NCBI RefSeq assembly: GCF_023065955.2
Contig: NW_026622963.1
Location: forward strand, 10,795,001 to 10,859,000
Reading direction: 5' to 3'
DNA: 64,000 nucleotides
DNA from: Ursus arctos
Taxonomy: Eukaryota > Chordata > Mammalia > Carnivora > Ursidae
The translations under genes were made by a program, and so were the position numbers. The notes beneath the pieces are model-generated. The model had not been told where the DNA came from, did not search any database, and worked only from the letters and a program-made list of their open reading frames with translations. Shown piece by piece: positions 47,111 through 57,614 of this stretch; the stretch's first letter is position 1, and each line of letters starts with the position of its first letter.

Positions 47111-47276
47111 ACTCACCAGCAGCCGGGGTGGGGGAGCTGGGGAGTCTGGGAAGGGGGTCCAGGCAGCAGAGAGTTGAGGAACCAGGGAACCGCCTGCGCT
47201 GGGCTCTTGAAAGGGACGAGGACACCTGTGCCGCCTCCCCTCTTCCCCGCCCACCTGTAAGTCCCTCTGCCAAGCC

Positions 47277-47289
47277 TGCCCCCTACTGG
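47277..47289 (-). promoter_or_regulatory. CTCF-type motif
   Basis: On the minus strand this reads CCAGTAGGGGGCA, a full match to the CTCF core consensus CCASYAGRKGGCR. It lies between the small CpG patch and the LINGO1 CpG island. Occupancy is not knowable from sequence. Confidence 0.55.
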
Positions 47290-47309
47290 TTTACTCAGCC
47301 CTGGAAGGC

Positions 47310-47470
47310 GATTCAAATTCCCATTCCAGGCTTTCCTCGCCGTGTGACCGCGGGCAAAGTCCTGTAATCTCCCAGAGCCTGGGGTTCCTTCTCCGTCAAG
47401 GGGGAACAACAGCGCCTCCTCAGAGGTTTGTTGGAGGATGAAGGGAGAGTGCACAGCACGGCATCGGCAT
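47310..47470 (+). mobile_element. MIR SINE fragment
   Basis: MIR text with tcgccgtgtgaccgcgggca, atctcccagagcctggggtt and tttgttggaggatgaaggg. It lies just upstream of the CTCF-motif pair. Confidence 0.55.
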
Positions 47471-48222
47471 CTGCTAGGAGGGGCTCCAGCTAGGCCTAGG
47501 ATAAGGATGGTCGTGGGGGACGGTTTTTCAGGCAGGGCTGTCCAGACTAGTGGTGTGGCAGTGAGACTGAGAAGTGTCCGGAATCTGTTTAGCTGGAACA
47601 GAAGTCTGTGCAACTCTTTGGGCTGTGCGTGTGAGGCTGAGCAGTGGAGACGGGAGATGGTGTTGGGGGGCAGGGAAGACTGGTAGCCCCATCACGCCAG
47701 TCAGGTATCTGCAACGAATGTCAGGCAGGCTCTGTTGGGGGAGGGGAGCACTGGGAGCAGGATCGCCGGGGTTTGCCTCAGAGACTGAGAGGCCTTGGGC
47801 CAGTCTTCTCTTCTCCAGCCTCAGCTTCCTTCTCTGCCTGAAAGAACCCCTACCCCTGTGCGCTCACGGTGTCAGGGGCGCTGATGTGCTAATGGGATAC
47901 ACTCCCAATAGTGGAGAAGGGTCGAATGTGGCAGGTGGTGTCAGCATTGATGGTTATTGTAATCAAACTTAGTGTTAAAGGGCATCTGGCTTCGAGGAGA
48001 TGGAAGGGACGTAGAAGGAAGGGAGATCCTAAGGGTGGTAGTCCACTCTGCAGACTGCTAAGACACTCGGGCCAGCTTATCCTCTGCATCTGCTGATCAA
48101 GGAGGATCTGAGGAGAGGTCCCATTCTCTAGGCGCACCTAAGTCTTGCGGCCCTAGCCCAGGACCCCCTGGATCGCTGGGATCAAAGTGAGGGACGGCCT
48201 TGCCCAGACTGAGGCTCTGCAC

Positions 48223-48235
48223 TGCCCTCTGCTGG
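48223..48235 (-). promoter_or_regulatory. CTCF-type motif (first of a close pair)
   Basis: The minus strand reads CCAGCAGAGGGCA, a full match to the CTCF core consensus. A second identical 13-mer follows 58 bp later in the same orientation, about 0.4 kb before the LINGO1 CpG island. Confidence 0.55.
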
Positions 48236-48280
48236 TGGTGGGTGCCGTGACCGTGGCCAGAGCTCGCCGTAGCGGCCTGC

Positions 48281-48293
48281 TGCCCTCTGCTGG
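48281..48293 (-). promoter_or_regulatory. CTCF-type motif (second of a close pair)
   Basis: This has the same 13 bases as the motif at 48223-48235, in the same orientation. It is the third such motif in this 1 kb stretch. Confidence 0.55.
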
Positions 48294-49236
48294 ACAGGAA
48301 GCCCGGTTGGGCGGGGACCCGGGCTGCAAAGGGCGGGGCAAGACCCCGCTTTGGGGTAAAGCCGAGGAGCTGGCGCGCCTTCTTCTCGGTCCCCCCGGAG
48401 CTTCCCTCTCTACCTGCCTGGCCCCAAGGCCGCCAGGGTGTGGGCCCTACAGAGATTCGCGGACATTTGGAGAAGAGGAGCAGGACAGAGGCTCCGGGCC
48501 TGACCCTTCCCACGCCGTCCTCCAAACAACCCTGGCTGGGTGGGGAGCCTTGCCCGTTCACGTGCGTGTGTCCGTCCACACGGCAGTGTGCAGTGACCCT
48601 GGTTAACACGTGTGAACACATTCACATGCTCACATGCACACGCGTGTGGCCACACAAGAGGGTGCTTGCACACTCAGGGAGGACCGTAGCCCGCACTCCC
48701 CAGGGTCGGGCTGGCCCGGGATTCTCCGGGAGCCCGGGCTCGGAGGGGCGCGGCCGGTGCAGGGCTGGCGCAGCCGGACGCCGGCTCAGGCGCGAGCCTG
48801 GCGCGCCCCCCGCCTGCGTCCCCCCCTGCCAGTTTCGCTGCCCCATCGGTGCAGGGCAGTGGTTGGGGCGCTTCTCGCTCTCCGCCCCCTCCCCCCCTCC
48901 GCTGAAAGAAGACGAGCCCCCCGGCCCACCTCCCCCCTCCTTAGTTTTGTGGCCTCGCCTTCTCCTCCCCCGCCCGGCTCCCGCCGCTCCTTGCTCCCTC
49001 CCTCTCTCCCTCCCTCGGTCCCTCCTCCCTCCCGGCTAGCTCCTCGCTCCTAGCTCCTCACGCTCCCTCCCCGCGCCGCGGCAGAGCGCGGAGCCCGGGC
49101 GGGAGCCGGTGCGGGAGCCGGAGCGGGCGACCCGCGACAGCGCAGGCGGCAGCGGCGGCGGGTCCCGGCCCCGGAGCGCGCGGAGTCCCCACCCGCGCCG
49201 CTCCGGCCCCTTTCCCGCCGCGGGGCTCCGAGCAGC

Positions 49237-49398
49237 ATGCGGGGCCGCTGCCTGCCGGCCTCAGCCCTGGCCCCGGCCCCGCTGCGGAGCGCGCCCGGCC
49301 TCGACCCCGGCCCCAGCGGCAGAGGCGGCGGCGGCGGCGGCTCCAGGCCTGCCCGGGGCGCAAAACCAGGCTCGCTGGGTCCGCGTCGCGCGTCCTGA
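49237..49398 (+). other. Upstream ORF of 53 codons in the LINGO1 leader
   Basis: An ATG at 49237 with A at -3 (agcagcATGc) opens a 53-codon frame ending TGA at 49396-49398, about 250 nt before the LINGO1 start. The frame differs from LINGO1 by one base. The peptide is rich in Pro, Ala and Gly with a six-Gly run, so it is more likely a translational control element than a functional peptide. It matters only if transcription starts upstream of 49237. Confidence 0.5.
49324..49341 (+). repeat. (GGC)6 in the LINGO1 leader
   Basis: Six pure GGC units within exon 1 upstream of the LINGO1 start. They fall inside the upstream ORF, where they read as Gly codons. Confidence 0.95.
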
Positions 49399-49651
49399 GC
49401 GCGCCCGCCCCTCCGCCCGCCGGGGCCGCGGCCTCCCGCCTCCCCACTCCCGCGCCCTTGCCCCGGCCCCGGCTCGGCTCCCACCCGCGTGGGGCAGACG
49501 GACGGACAGCCCCGTGAGGGCGCGCGGACTGCCGGGCGGAGGTGTCGGACGAGGAGGAGGAGACGGAGGAGGGGGCTGGGCAGGGGCTGAAGCCCGGCGG
49601 GGGAGACATGCGATTGGTGACCGAGCCCAGCGGACGGACGGCGCGCCCGAG

Positions 49652-49657
49652 ATGCAG
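49652..49657 (+). CDS. LINGO1: LINGO1 exon 1 coding part (start codon plus one Gln codon)
   Basis: The first exon ends gagATGCAG and is followed by the donor gtgagc at 49658. Joined to the exon at 63737 it gives Met-Gln-Val-Ser-Glu-Arg-Met, which matches the known N-terminus of the longer (620-residue) LINGO1 isoform. The start has G at -3 and C at +4, a moderate initiation context. The phase is exact: the exon ends on a codon boundary and exon 2 begins on one. This match is the main reason for placing the LINGO1 first exon and its CpG island here. Confidence 0.88.
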
Positions 49658-52600
49658 GTGAGCCCGGCGGCCGCGGCCCAGCCCCGAGCGGGCAGCCCCG
49701 CGACGAGCTCCCGTGGGGGCCGCCGTTAGCCCGGCTGCGCCCTCCAGGGGCTGCGGGACATCCCAGCGCCACCCAGATTCCCCTTTGGGTTCGCAGATCT
49801 GACCCTCCTCAAGCCTCAGAAATGATTCTTCCTTTCCCGTTCCTCCCACTCCACGTTGGCTAGCTGGGACACCGGAGCTGTGGAAGGGCACCCGCCAGGG
49901 TCCCAGTCCTGTTTGCCCCCCTCCCTGCCCCCTCCCGTTCTGAGCACTATTCATCCTGGAGGCTAAGCCCCTTGCTCAGCGGTCGGCTACACCTCTCCAC
50001 AGATTCCAGATACCCAGGCAGCCCTGGCCAGCACCAGGCACCCACTAGCTGGTGGATGCTGGTCTAGGACCAGTTTTCTCCACAGCCTCCAGCCTGGGCA
50101 CCACCTCCCTCCCCTGACAAGGAGCAACCTCTTTCCTGCTTTGGCCCGAGGAGAGGGAGGAAAGGGGAATTGGGGGGTGGGGAGAGTGTAGGGGAGGGAG
50201 TTGGGGTTGTGGAGGACTCAGGAACCCTTTAGGGGCCTCCCTTTGTCTGTCTCCAGCCCGGGTTTCTCACCTCCTCCTGCCCCACTTTTCATTCTTAGGC
50301 AGCTGGTGGGAGGTGGGAACCAGCTGAGAAAAGGGAGGTGAGGAGGGAGCGTCCTGTTCTGCCCCCCCCCATCCTCTGTGAGGTGGCCAAGCAACCCCCC
50401 CCCCCGCTGCCAGATGTGTTCCTCCAGGTGGCTTCCACTTTGGGGGGGGGGCAGGCCCAGTGGGCTGCCCCCTCCCTGTTCCTGCCCTGGGTCCCAGCCC
50501 AGACTCTTTGGGGCTGGGTTATGCTGGACGCATCCCCTTTGTTCTCCAAGGTCCTGGGCTCAGGGTGGGGGAGAAGGGGTATGTGGGAGGTGCCCTGGGT
50601 GTGCAGGAGGCCCTGAGATGGGGGGCAGTACCATCTGGGCTAGCTCCTTCTTGGCCAGCCCAGCCCACCATCAGCCCTCCTCTGCTGGGCTCGGGCAGTC
50701 AGAGGGTGCGCAGCCCAGCCTGGGCCACGGCTCTGGGCTCAGCCCTGCTGGTCATTATGCCAACAGCTCCAACACTGGTGCCTCCCATTCTCCGGGGAGC
50801 AATGCGGGGTGGGGGGGGCTCCCCCACATCCAGCCAGGAGTGCCGGTGAGGGAAGAGAGGGTCACCAGTTCCGAGACCCTTTGTCCTTGTGTGGGACCTG
50901 GTCTGCTGGGATAGCTTGCCTGCTTTCTCCCCACTGCCTAAGGCAGGAGAGAGAGGATAAAGTGGTAGAGGGGAGAGGCCAAGAACTTCTTGGAATCCAG
51001 GTAGGGACTCCTGGCAACACCCAGATGCCCCTACGGGAGGGGGGCTTAGCAAAGGTGAGGGCAGGCCCCTTGTGCTGTGCTTGCTATCTCGGTCCCCTCC
51101 CCCACCCCCTGCCAATTGAAGTGTGAGATGGGCCTTGAGTAGGGCTTGGTCAAGGCTGCAGTGCTCACCAGGGCCTGGAGTTAGAGAGGGTCCTCGATCC
51201 AAGGGGCCAGATTTTGGGGGATGGGTGTGTGCTCAAAGCCCAGGAATCTTGGCTTGTGGGCAGAGGGCCCTGTGTGCCTGGAGGGAAGTGGAGAGACTAC
51301 TCTCCCCCTTGCAGTAGTCCTCTTTGATTCCCGTGGTCAGCGGCTCCATCCCCTGACTCTGAGTGCCCATGTTGCCCTTTACTAGATACTGTCTTCTAAA
51401 ACTCAGAATTTCAGAGAGACACCAAAAATACAAACGAAACTAAACAAAAAAAAAACAAACAAAAAAGACTCCCAAACCTCTTGTGTGTGGGCCTTTGTTC
51501 GGCATAAAGCCGGACAGGAGCCCTGACACCAGCGGTGGCCCATTGGGTGCTGTCTCCGGGCACCTCCCAGGACCCCAGCTGGGGCCAAGGGTGCATTCCT
51601 GGGGAGAAGGGAGGCACTGGAGTGATTCACACAGGGTCCCATGGAAGCGTGGGGCTGTGTGTCAGATGGTCCTGTGCGGCTAGTGAAAGGCTAGGGAGGG
51701 GAGGAGTAGACGATGGTGATTTCAAAGTCAGAGCCGTAGCCTGCTAGCCAGGGTCTCTTGGTCCTGCTGTCCTCTGTGTGGCACTCTGTGGACAGATGGT
51801 ATCTTCCAGCCCCAGAGTCTCCTCCCCCTCTTCCCAGTGGTTACCCATTGCTGGCTCTCTGTTCTTTTCCCACCAGTTCCTCTACCTGTCCCCCTATCAC
51901 CTGTCTTGGTCCAGCACCCCTACCCAGAGGCCCTCCCCTCTTCTTCTCCCAGCCTCTATCAGGGAAGCCTCCCTGACTGCTCCAAGTTACTGATCCTCTT
52001 CCCCAGGCACCCACAGTGAAGAACCACACTGGTTTGCACTTACTACTGTACCAGCCAATTAATTCATGTGTTTATTCTACGCATCCTGCCTGAGCTGTCT
52101 GTTCAGCCCTGGTCTAGGCCCTCTTAGGGCTCCCATGGATTGCCTTGGACGTTGAACCCTGGGCGATCATGTACCCACCCGCTGGGCTCCCCTGCTTGGC
52201 CCCCAGGATAGGGAAGACGCTGGGAGGCCCCGGGGAGCAGCTGTTGGCTGGTGGCAAGGACCACCTGGAAGGGACACAATGTCCTCCACCTGGAGGGATA
52301 GACAGAGCTAGGTGACGTCAGGGGTGCCTAGGTAGTGTACTTGGTCGACACCCAGGCACTCGGAGAAGGATGGGATTTGTTTGGGGGAGGTTGAGATAGT
52401 CAGGGGTCCTCCAGAATGAGGGAGAGACTGAGCGGATCCTGAGGTGGTAGCAGACTTTGCAGAGACACCAAAAATAGGGGATTCCAGAGTCGGGAGGGTT
52501 TTTTGTCGAGTGTGGTATGGCAGGTTCATTTCCAAATGCATCTGAGACATTCTTGGTACTGACCTTTGTTTATGCTTTGAATGAATGAATGAACGTCCTG

Positions 52601-52659
52601 ACAACAATCTCCTCCTTGTGTATACTGGGTTCCTTTGATGTCACTTCATAGCGAACTTG

Positions 52660-52885
52660 TTGAGTGTGGACCCTGGAGCCAGATGCCTGGGTTCAGACCT
52701 CAGCTCTAACTCTGCCTGGTTCCTTAATCTCGCTGGGCCTCAGTCTTCTTATCCGTAAAGTGAGAGTAGCAAGGGTATTTACCTCTAGGGCCAGCAGGAG
52801 GATTAAGTATGTATTAATATAAGCAAAGCATTTAGAGTAGTGCCTAGAACACAGTAAGCTCTCAAGAAATGCTCGCTACTCGTAA
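52660..52885 (+). mobile_element. MIR SINE in the LINGO1 intron
   Basis: MIR text with ggaccctggagccagatgcc, aatctcgctgggcctcagtc, ttatccgtaaagtgagagta and tagtgcctagaacacagtaa. Confidence 0.8.
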
Positions 52886-53214
52886 TTTATATCCGTGATG
52901 TGTTCTCAGTCTTTTCCCTGTAGCTGGTACAGACATTTGATTTCGTAGCTGAGGAAAGGGAGAGAGCCGGAGAGGTGGAATGACTTGCCCAAAGTCCCCA
53001 GCTTATAAGCTTCGTCTAGAATGCCTTCCTCCTGACCCCTGGGGCTCAGGACTCGCTCATCTGGGCATGGCCTGGTAATTGATTAATGTATTTAGCATTA
53101 GTGATAATAATAGAATTACAAATACGGCAGCGCTACCCCCGGCCTGAACACTAGCGCTCTAACAACGGTGCCCGTCTTCCATGTGCTTCCCTCACTTTAG
53201 TCCTTGGCCTCTTT

Positions 53215-53850
53215 CTCTGAGGCAGCCACTATCCTGTTTATCTAGTTAGCATTCCCCTGCCTTTTTAAAATCATGTATTTTAATATATGGAAATTGTTCA
53301 GTTTGGGTTGCTTTTGAACTTTATAAAAAGAACCTGAAACCGGATGCAGCCCTCTAGAGTTTGCTTTTTCTTCCCTTCAACATCACATTCATAGGCTCCG
53401 TCTATGTTGTTGTCAGTAATGGTAGATGTAGTTCCTTCGCTTTCCCTGGTACGTCATGTTCTGCCATTTGAACCTACCACCATGTATTTATGGTTCTTCT
53501 TTGCGGGTTGTCCCCCTTTTGGTTCTTACAAACAATGCTGCCGTGAACCTTCTTGTCCCATCTCCCGAGGCAACGTCCCATCTCTCTGGGGCACAGAGCT
53601 AGGAGCGGAATTGCTGGGCCGTAGGACACGTTCATGTTCAGCTTTCCTAGAAAACGTGCCAAAGCGTTCTCCAGGTTGGTTGGGCCATTTATGCTTCCCG
53701 CAGCAGGAGAGGAGTGTCTCCATTGCTCCCCAATGTCGCCATGCTCGGTGTGGTCAGCCATCTTGCTTTTCACCAACTGATTGAGTAAAATGGTGTTACA
53801 TTATGGTCTTGATTTGCATTTCCGGAATTCAGGGTTTCTCATGTAGGAAG
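53215..53850 (-). mobile_element. Old L1-type fragment in the LINGO1 intron, antisense
   Basis: The reversed order acaaacaatgctgccgtgaa, agcggaattgctgggccgta, gttggttgggccatttatg and gattgagtaaaatggtgtta fits an old L1 ORF2 end. The fragment is antisense to LINGO1, the usual bias for LINEs kept in introns. Confidence 0.65.
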
Positions 53851-56029
53851 TGGGGGTTGAGATGGGCAGCAGCCAGTGTGTAACAGATGCTCAGGAAGCG
53901 ATTGTCCCTTTTGTCCCTCAGCATTCCCCAGTTGATGGGGCTGCTGTCTCTCCAAGCCCTGAGCTCAGGGATGGGGAAGGGCACTCAGGAGGACTCCCCA
54001 GGGAAGGGGGGATGAAGGAGGAGCAAAGAGAGCTTAAGTCCTGCACGGTTAGAGCCAAAAGAACCCCAGCGGTTCACCCCCAGGATGGGCAGGGATGGTC
54101 GTGGCTTGGGAGAGGGAGAGAGCTTCTGCTTCATTATCTTAGTAATGGGCAGCCCCCTGAAAACCCTGTCTCCACACCCTGGGGCTGGCCTGCGGCTTGG
54201 CATTGGTGAGTACTTACTAAGTTTGGCGAGCTGGGGACTGAATACTGGATGAAAAAAATGTGTATTTGTTCTTCATTCCCGCCTCCTTGGGGAGTCCTCC
54301 CTGATTGCTCTTGCCCATTGAGTGAAGGAGGAGGGTGGCTGAGCAAGGCGGCTCCTGGGCATTAGCAGGGCCCCTCAGGAGGCCCTCAAGCCCCCTGCGT
54401 CCCCACAGAGGCTGAGAAGCTTGGTGCTGGTGAGGTAATTTGGAGCTGCTCCCTCCGCCAGCCTGGTGCACCAACGATTGATTCCAGGCCGCTTTCCCCG
54501 CCCGGACCTGGGCCCCTGGAGCTGGTTAGAGACGAGCGACAGGGCTGGCGGAATAATTATGCCTATTTCATGTGACACCCAAATTGATTGCCGCCAGGGT
54601 GACATTACCAGGGCATTGTTCCTTGTCTCCAACCTCTTATTACATGTTATTAGGGTGTGTGGTGTGTGTGTGTTTTTCTATTTTTTCTCCTTTCAGGGAA
54701 TTAATCTCTCTCTGCCACCTCCTCTGCTTGCCTCTCCGGAGAACCTGCTCTTGTCTCTGAGAGGGGGTGGGGCCTGGCCAGCACGCTTGCCTGCCTGGCC
54801 CAGCCCCCGTAGGGCTATAGATGCAGTTGGGGAGGGCAGGGAGTTGGCCATCTCAAGTCCCTTTATGCAGGGGTGAGATGGGGTGTCTCCGAGCTCAGAG
54901 GGGCTGCTGAGGTGTGTCACCCAGCAGAGGGGTCTCCCTGCAGTGTCCCCGCGCAATGCGTCTCATGGCGGGCTGCTCACCCACTACTACGAAGGCACGT
55001 CTTCCCTCCTGAGCCATCTGGTCTTCCATTTGATTTCTCACATGCAGCCGAATGGGCCTCCCGTGGGTTTTGACTCCACCCTCTTGGCCTGCATCGGGCT
55101 CTTTGCACTTTCTGGCTTGGGACACCCCTTAGCGATTTGCAGAGATGCCCCCCGCAAGCCTGGGCTTCTCGTGAACAGGCAGCCGGGTGATGGCATCGAT
55201 TGTGCCCGAGCAGAACATAGCACCCGCCTGAGTCTGACCAGAGGGGCTCACTGCCTCTTGATTCTGATCTCGGTGTGCAGGTTGGGAAAATGGGTTTGCG
55301 CAAGGGGTTGGCCAAGTTGCCCTTGAGCAGAGAGGGCTTTGAATAGTCAGCGGTCATAGAAGGGCATTCGTATTTATAATTGCTTGTCCATGTTCTAAAA
55401 CACTCACTGGACCTTGGTTTGAGATGTACTGGGGGTTGTTTTTAAATCTTTTCCCCTTTTTGAGGCAGAAACAGCTCAAACCTTCATGTGCCCCTGATCT
55501 AGCCCCACCACGGTATCCTGGCAGTACGCTGGGGGAGACGGGGGCTGTAGTCGGGAGGCCGGGCTTCTTCTGAGGCCCTAGCCCTGAGATGCTGGGACCT
55601 AGGCCAAGTCCATGATGCTCTCGGGCCTCCCTTCCCTCACCTGTGTGGGGGTGTCTAGGGTTACTGTGCCTCTGACAAGCTCAGGGACCGTGGGCAGGTG
55701 AACGAAGGGCTTGGAGCCTCCGTTTCCTCATCTGTGAAGTGGGGTGTGTGGTGAGGGTTGGTGGGGTCATTCTGCAAAGCACTCAGTGCGTGTGTTCCTT
55801 CTAAACATCTCTTTCCTTCCTTCTCTTTGAACTGTCTGCCCCCAGCCCTGAGAGGGCACCGTGGAGTCTGCCCTCCCCTTCTCTGACGAGTTTCGAGCCC
55901 CGAGACATGAAGGCACTTGCCCACAGCCCTACAGCTCAGCAGGCCCTTGAACCTGAGTCCGAGAAAGGCGGTATGCAGGGGTGGTCAGGCCAGCCTTGGG
56001 TCCAACTGCCCAGGGCCTGGCCCGGCTCT

Positions 56030-56375
56030 GCCCGGGACCGCTGTGTGATTCGTGGCAGGCTGCTCTCTGTGCCTCCGTTCTTTCATCTGTAAAACGGGGA
56101 TCATAATACCAACCTAATAAGATTGTTGTGAAGAGGAAACAAGCTCATGTTTGAGTTCATATCCTCCTCGCCGTGTGACCTTGAGCAAGTTACAGAACCT
56201 CTTTGTGACCTTGAGCAGTTACAGAACCTGTCTGTGCTTCTGTTTTTTCCATCTGCAAAATGGGGGTAATGACACAGCCTACCTCAACAAGGTGTGGCGG
56301 GAGAGATGAACTCTCGTGTGTAAAGTGCTCGGAACCACGCCTGGCATGGGAAGGGCCCTCGTCGTCCTCATCAGG
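56030..56375 (+). mobile_element. Two MIR-type copies or a rearranged MIR in the LINGO1 intron
   Basis: The cassette ctgtgtgattcgtggcaggc, gttctttcatctgtaaaacg, cataataccaacctaataag is followed by a second MIR-like segment with gccgtgtgaccttgagcaag and catctgcaaaatggggg. A 25-26 bp stretch is doubled at 56175-56200 and 56205-56229. Confidence 0.7.
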
Positions 56376-57570
56376 TTCATCAGGTCTCTGTCCTTCCAGC
56401 GCCCTGCTGGCTGCCCCGCAGCCTGCCCCCTGCCCCGGGCCTCTGAGGCTGTGAGCTCCTCCTCTTCTGAGCTCGAGGCTGAGGGCCCTCCCAGGTGGGA
56501 ACTGGCTGGTTTCCAGGCCTCCAAAGCCTGAGACGGGCCTACCTGAGCTGTTCCCAAGGTAGAGGAGCCCTGAGGACTGCGGCGGTCAGGAAGGGAGGAG
56601 GGGATCTGCCAGGCACCTCCCAAGATGGTCTGGGTGGCGGATGGACCAGAGACCTTCAGAGGTACCTTCTTGCCCCTGTGAGCCTAGGTTGGTGTTTTAG
56701 ACCCAGAGAGAGGTGGGAAGGGAGAAGTAGGGGTACGGACACGGGTTGTCCTTGGGCCTTCTCAGGTCACCACACGGGTGCTTGCCTACCCCTCCTCAAT
56801 TCTGGGACAGCTCCGAGCCGAGGAGGAGTGCTCTTCACTCAGGTGGGCTCGGCACAATCATAAGGAAGTTTTCTAGAACCAGTGACTCCCTCCCACCCTC
56901 CCCAGGATAGCTCCTGGCTTCCCAGCTGGACCCTTCCCTCAGAACAAGCCTGTGAAGGGTCAGCCAGGGCCCAGAGTGGTCCAGGACTCACCCGAGGTCA
57001 CACAGCAGGGCAGGTGTGCAGTGAGCCCTGACTGGAGCCCAGGCGTGAGACCTGTGGGCCCAATGCCCTTTGCTCACCCAGAAGTGGCTTCCTCTAGGCC
57101 TTGCCCTCCCCCTGCTCCTCTCCACCAAGCCGGCCTCTCCTGGAGGACAGAGCCTATATATAGAAGCCTTTAAACACTAAGATGCTTTGACAATTAAAAT
57201 TCATAATTTATCCTGAAAATGGCCTGGAGCTGTGGGCTGGCCGGAAGGCTGGTGGCTCCTGAGAGCAGCTGTGCTCCCGTGGGGTGGGCTGTGGGGTGGA
57301 CAGGGGCATCCCACCCTCAGATGCCCGGGGTGGGTGCTTACCCAGGGCCACACAGGGGCAGCCACCCTAGCAGACAGGCGGGCAGTCACACTGTGCCCAG
57401 TCAGCAGCCGCCAACCTGGCTGCACCTGAGAGGCCAGGTGAGCACCGTGGGGACAGGCTTGAGTTTCCAAGCACACCTAAGAGATGGGGCTGGAGGCACT
57501 GGGCCAGGGAGGGTGTGGAGTGGTGGGAGGAGGGACAGCAGGCCCACACACCCACACGGACCACCCTCCC

Positions 57571-57571
<1 letters not shown>

Positions 57572-57612
<41 letters not shown>
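57572..57612. repeat. CA microsatellite in the LINGO1 intron
   Basis: An uninterrupted ACAC run of about 41 bp. Confidence 0.97.

Positions 57613-57614
<2 letters not shown>

Larger units (their letters stand above)
49050..49651 (+). other. LINGO1: LINGO1 5' untranslated region of exon 1 (5' end approximate)
   Basis: This very GC-rich leader precedes the LINGO1 start codon. It contains a GGC run at 49324-49341, an ATG-initiated upstream ORF at 49237-49398 and a G-quadruplex-type run at 49571-49603, about 50 nt before the start. No stop codon lies in frame with the LINGO1 ATG between 49040 and 49652; the nearest in-frame stop is TAG at 49037-49039. The transcription start cannot be fixed from sequence. 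I placed the left edge just after the CT-rich tract at about 48990-49035, which resembles a TATA-less promoter. Confidence 0.6.
48690..49760 (+). promoter_or_regulatory. LINGO1: LINGO1 CpG island promoter
   Basis: About 1 kb is dense in CpG and GC boxes (ccgcccc and gggcgg types), with a long CT-rich tract at 48988-49035 and no TATA box in a plausible place. CpG frequency falls sharply on both sides. It covers the inferred leader and first exon of LINGO1, so it is most simply a broad TATA-less CpG-island promoter. Long frames on the opposite strand inside it are compositional. Antisense initiation is possible but not shown by sequence. Confidence 0.85.

Noticed and set aside
49109..49729. 206-codon frame on the + strand read as a separate gene
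   Set aside because: It starts at GTG and runs through the LINGO1 exon 1 donor into the intron. It is treated as leader sequence in frame with LINGO1, not as a gene.
49058..49954. 298-codon frame on the minus strand across the CpG island
   Set aside because: It mirrors the GC-rich LINGO1 promoter and leader, where stop codons are rare, and the product is low-complexity Pro/Arg/Gly/Ala with no family resemblance.
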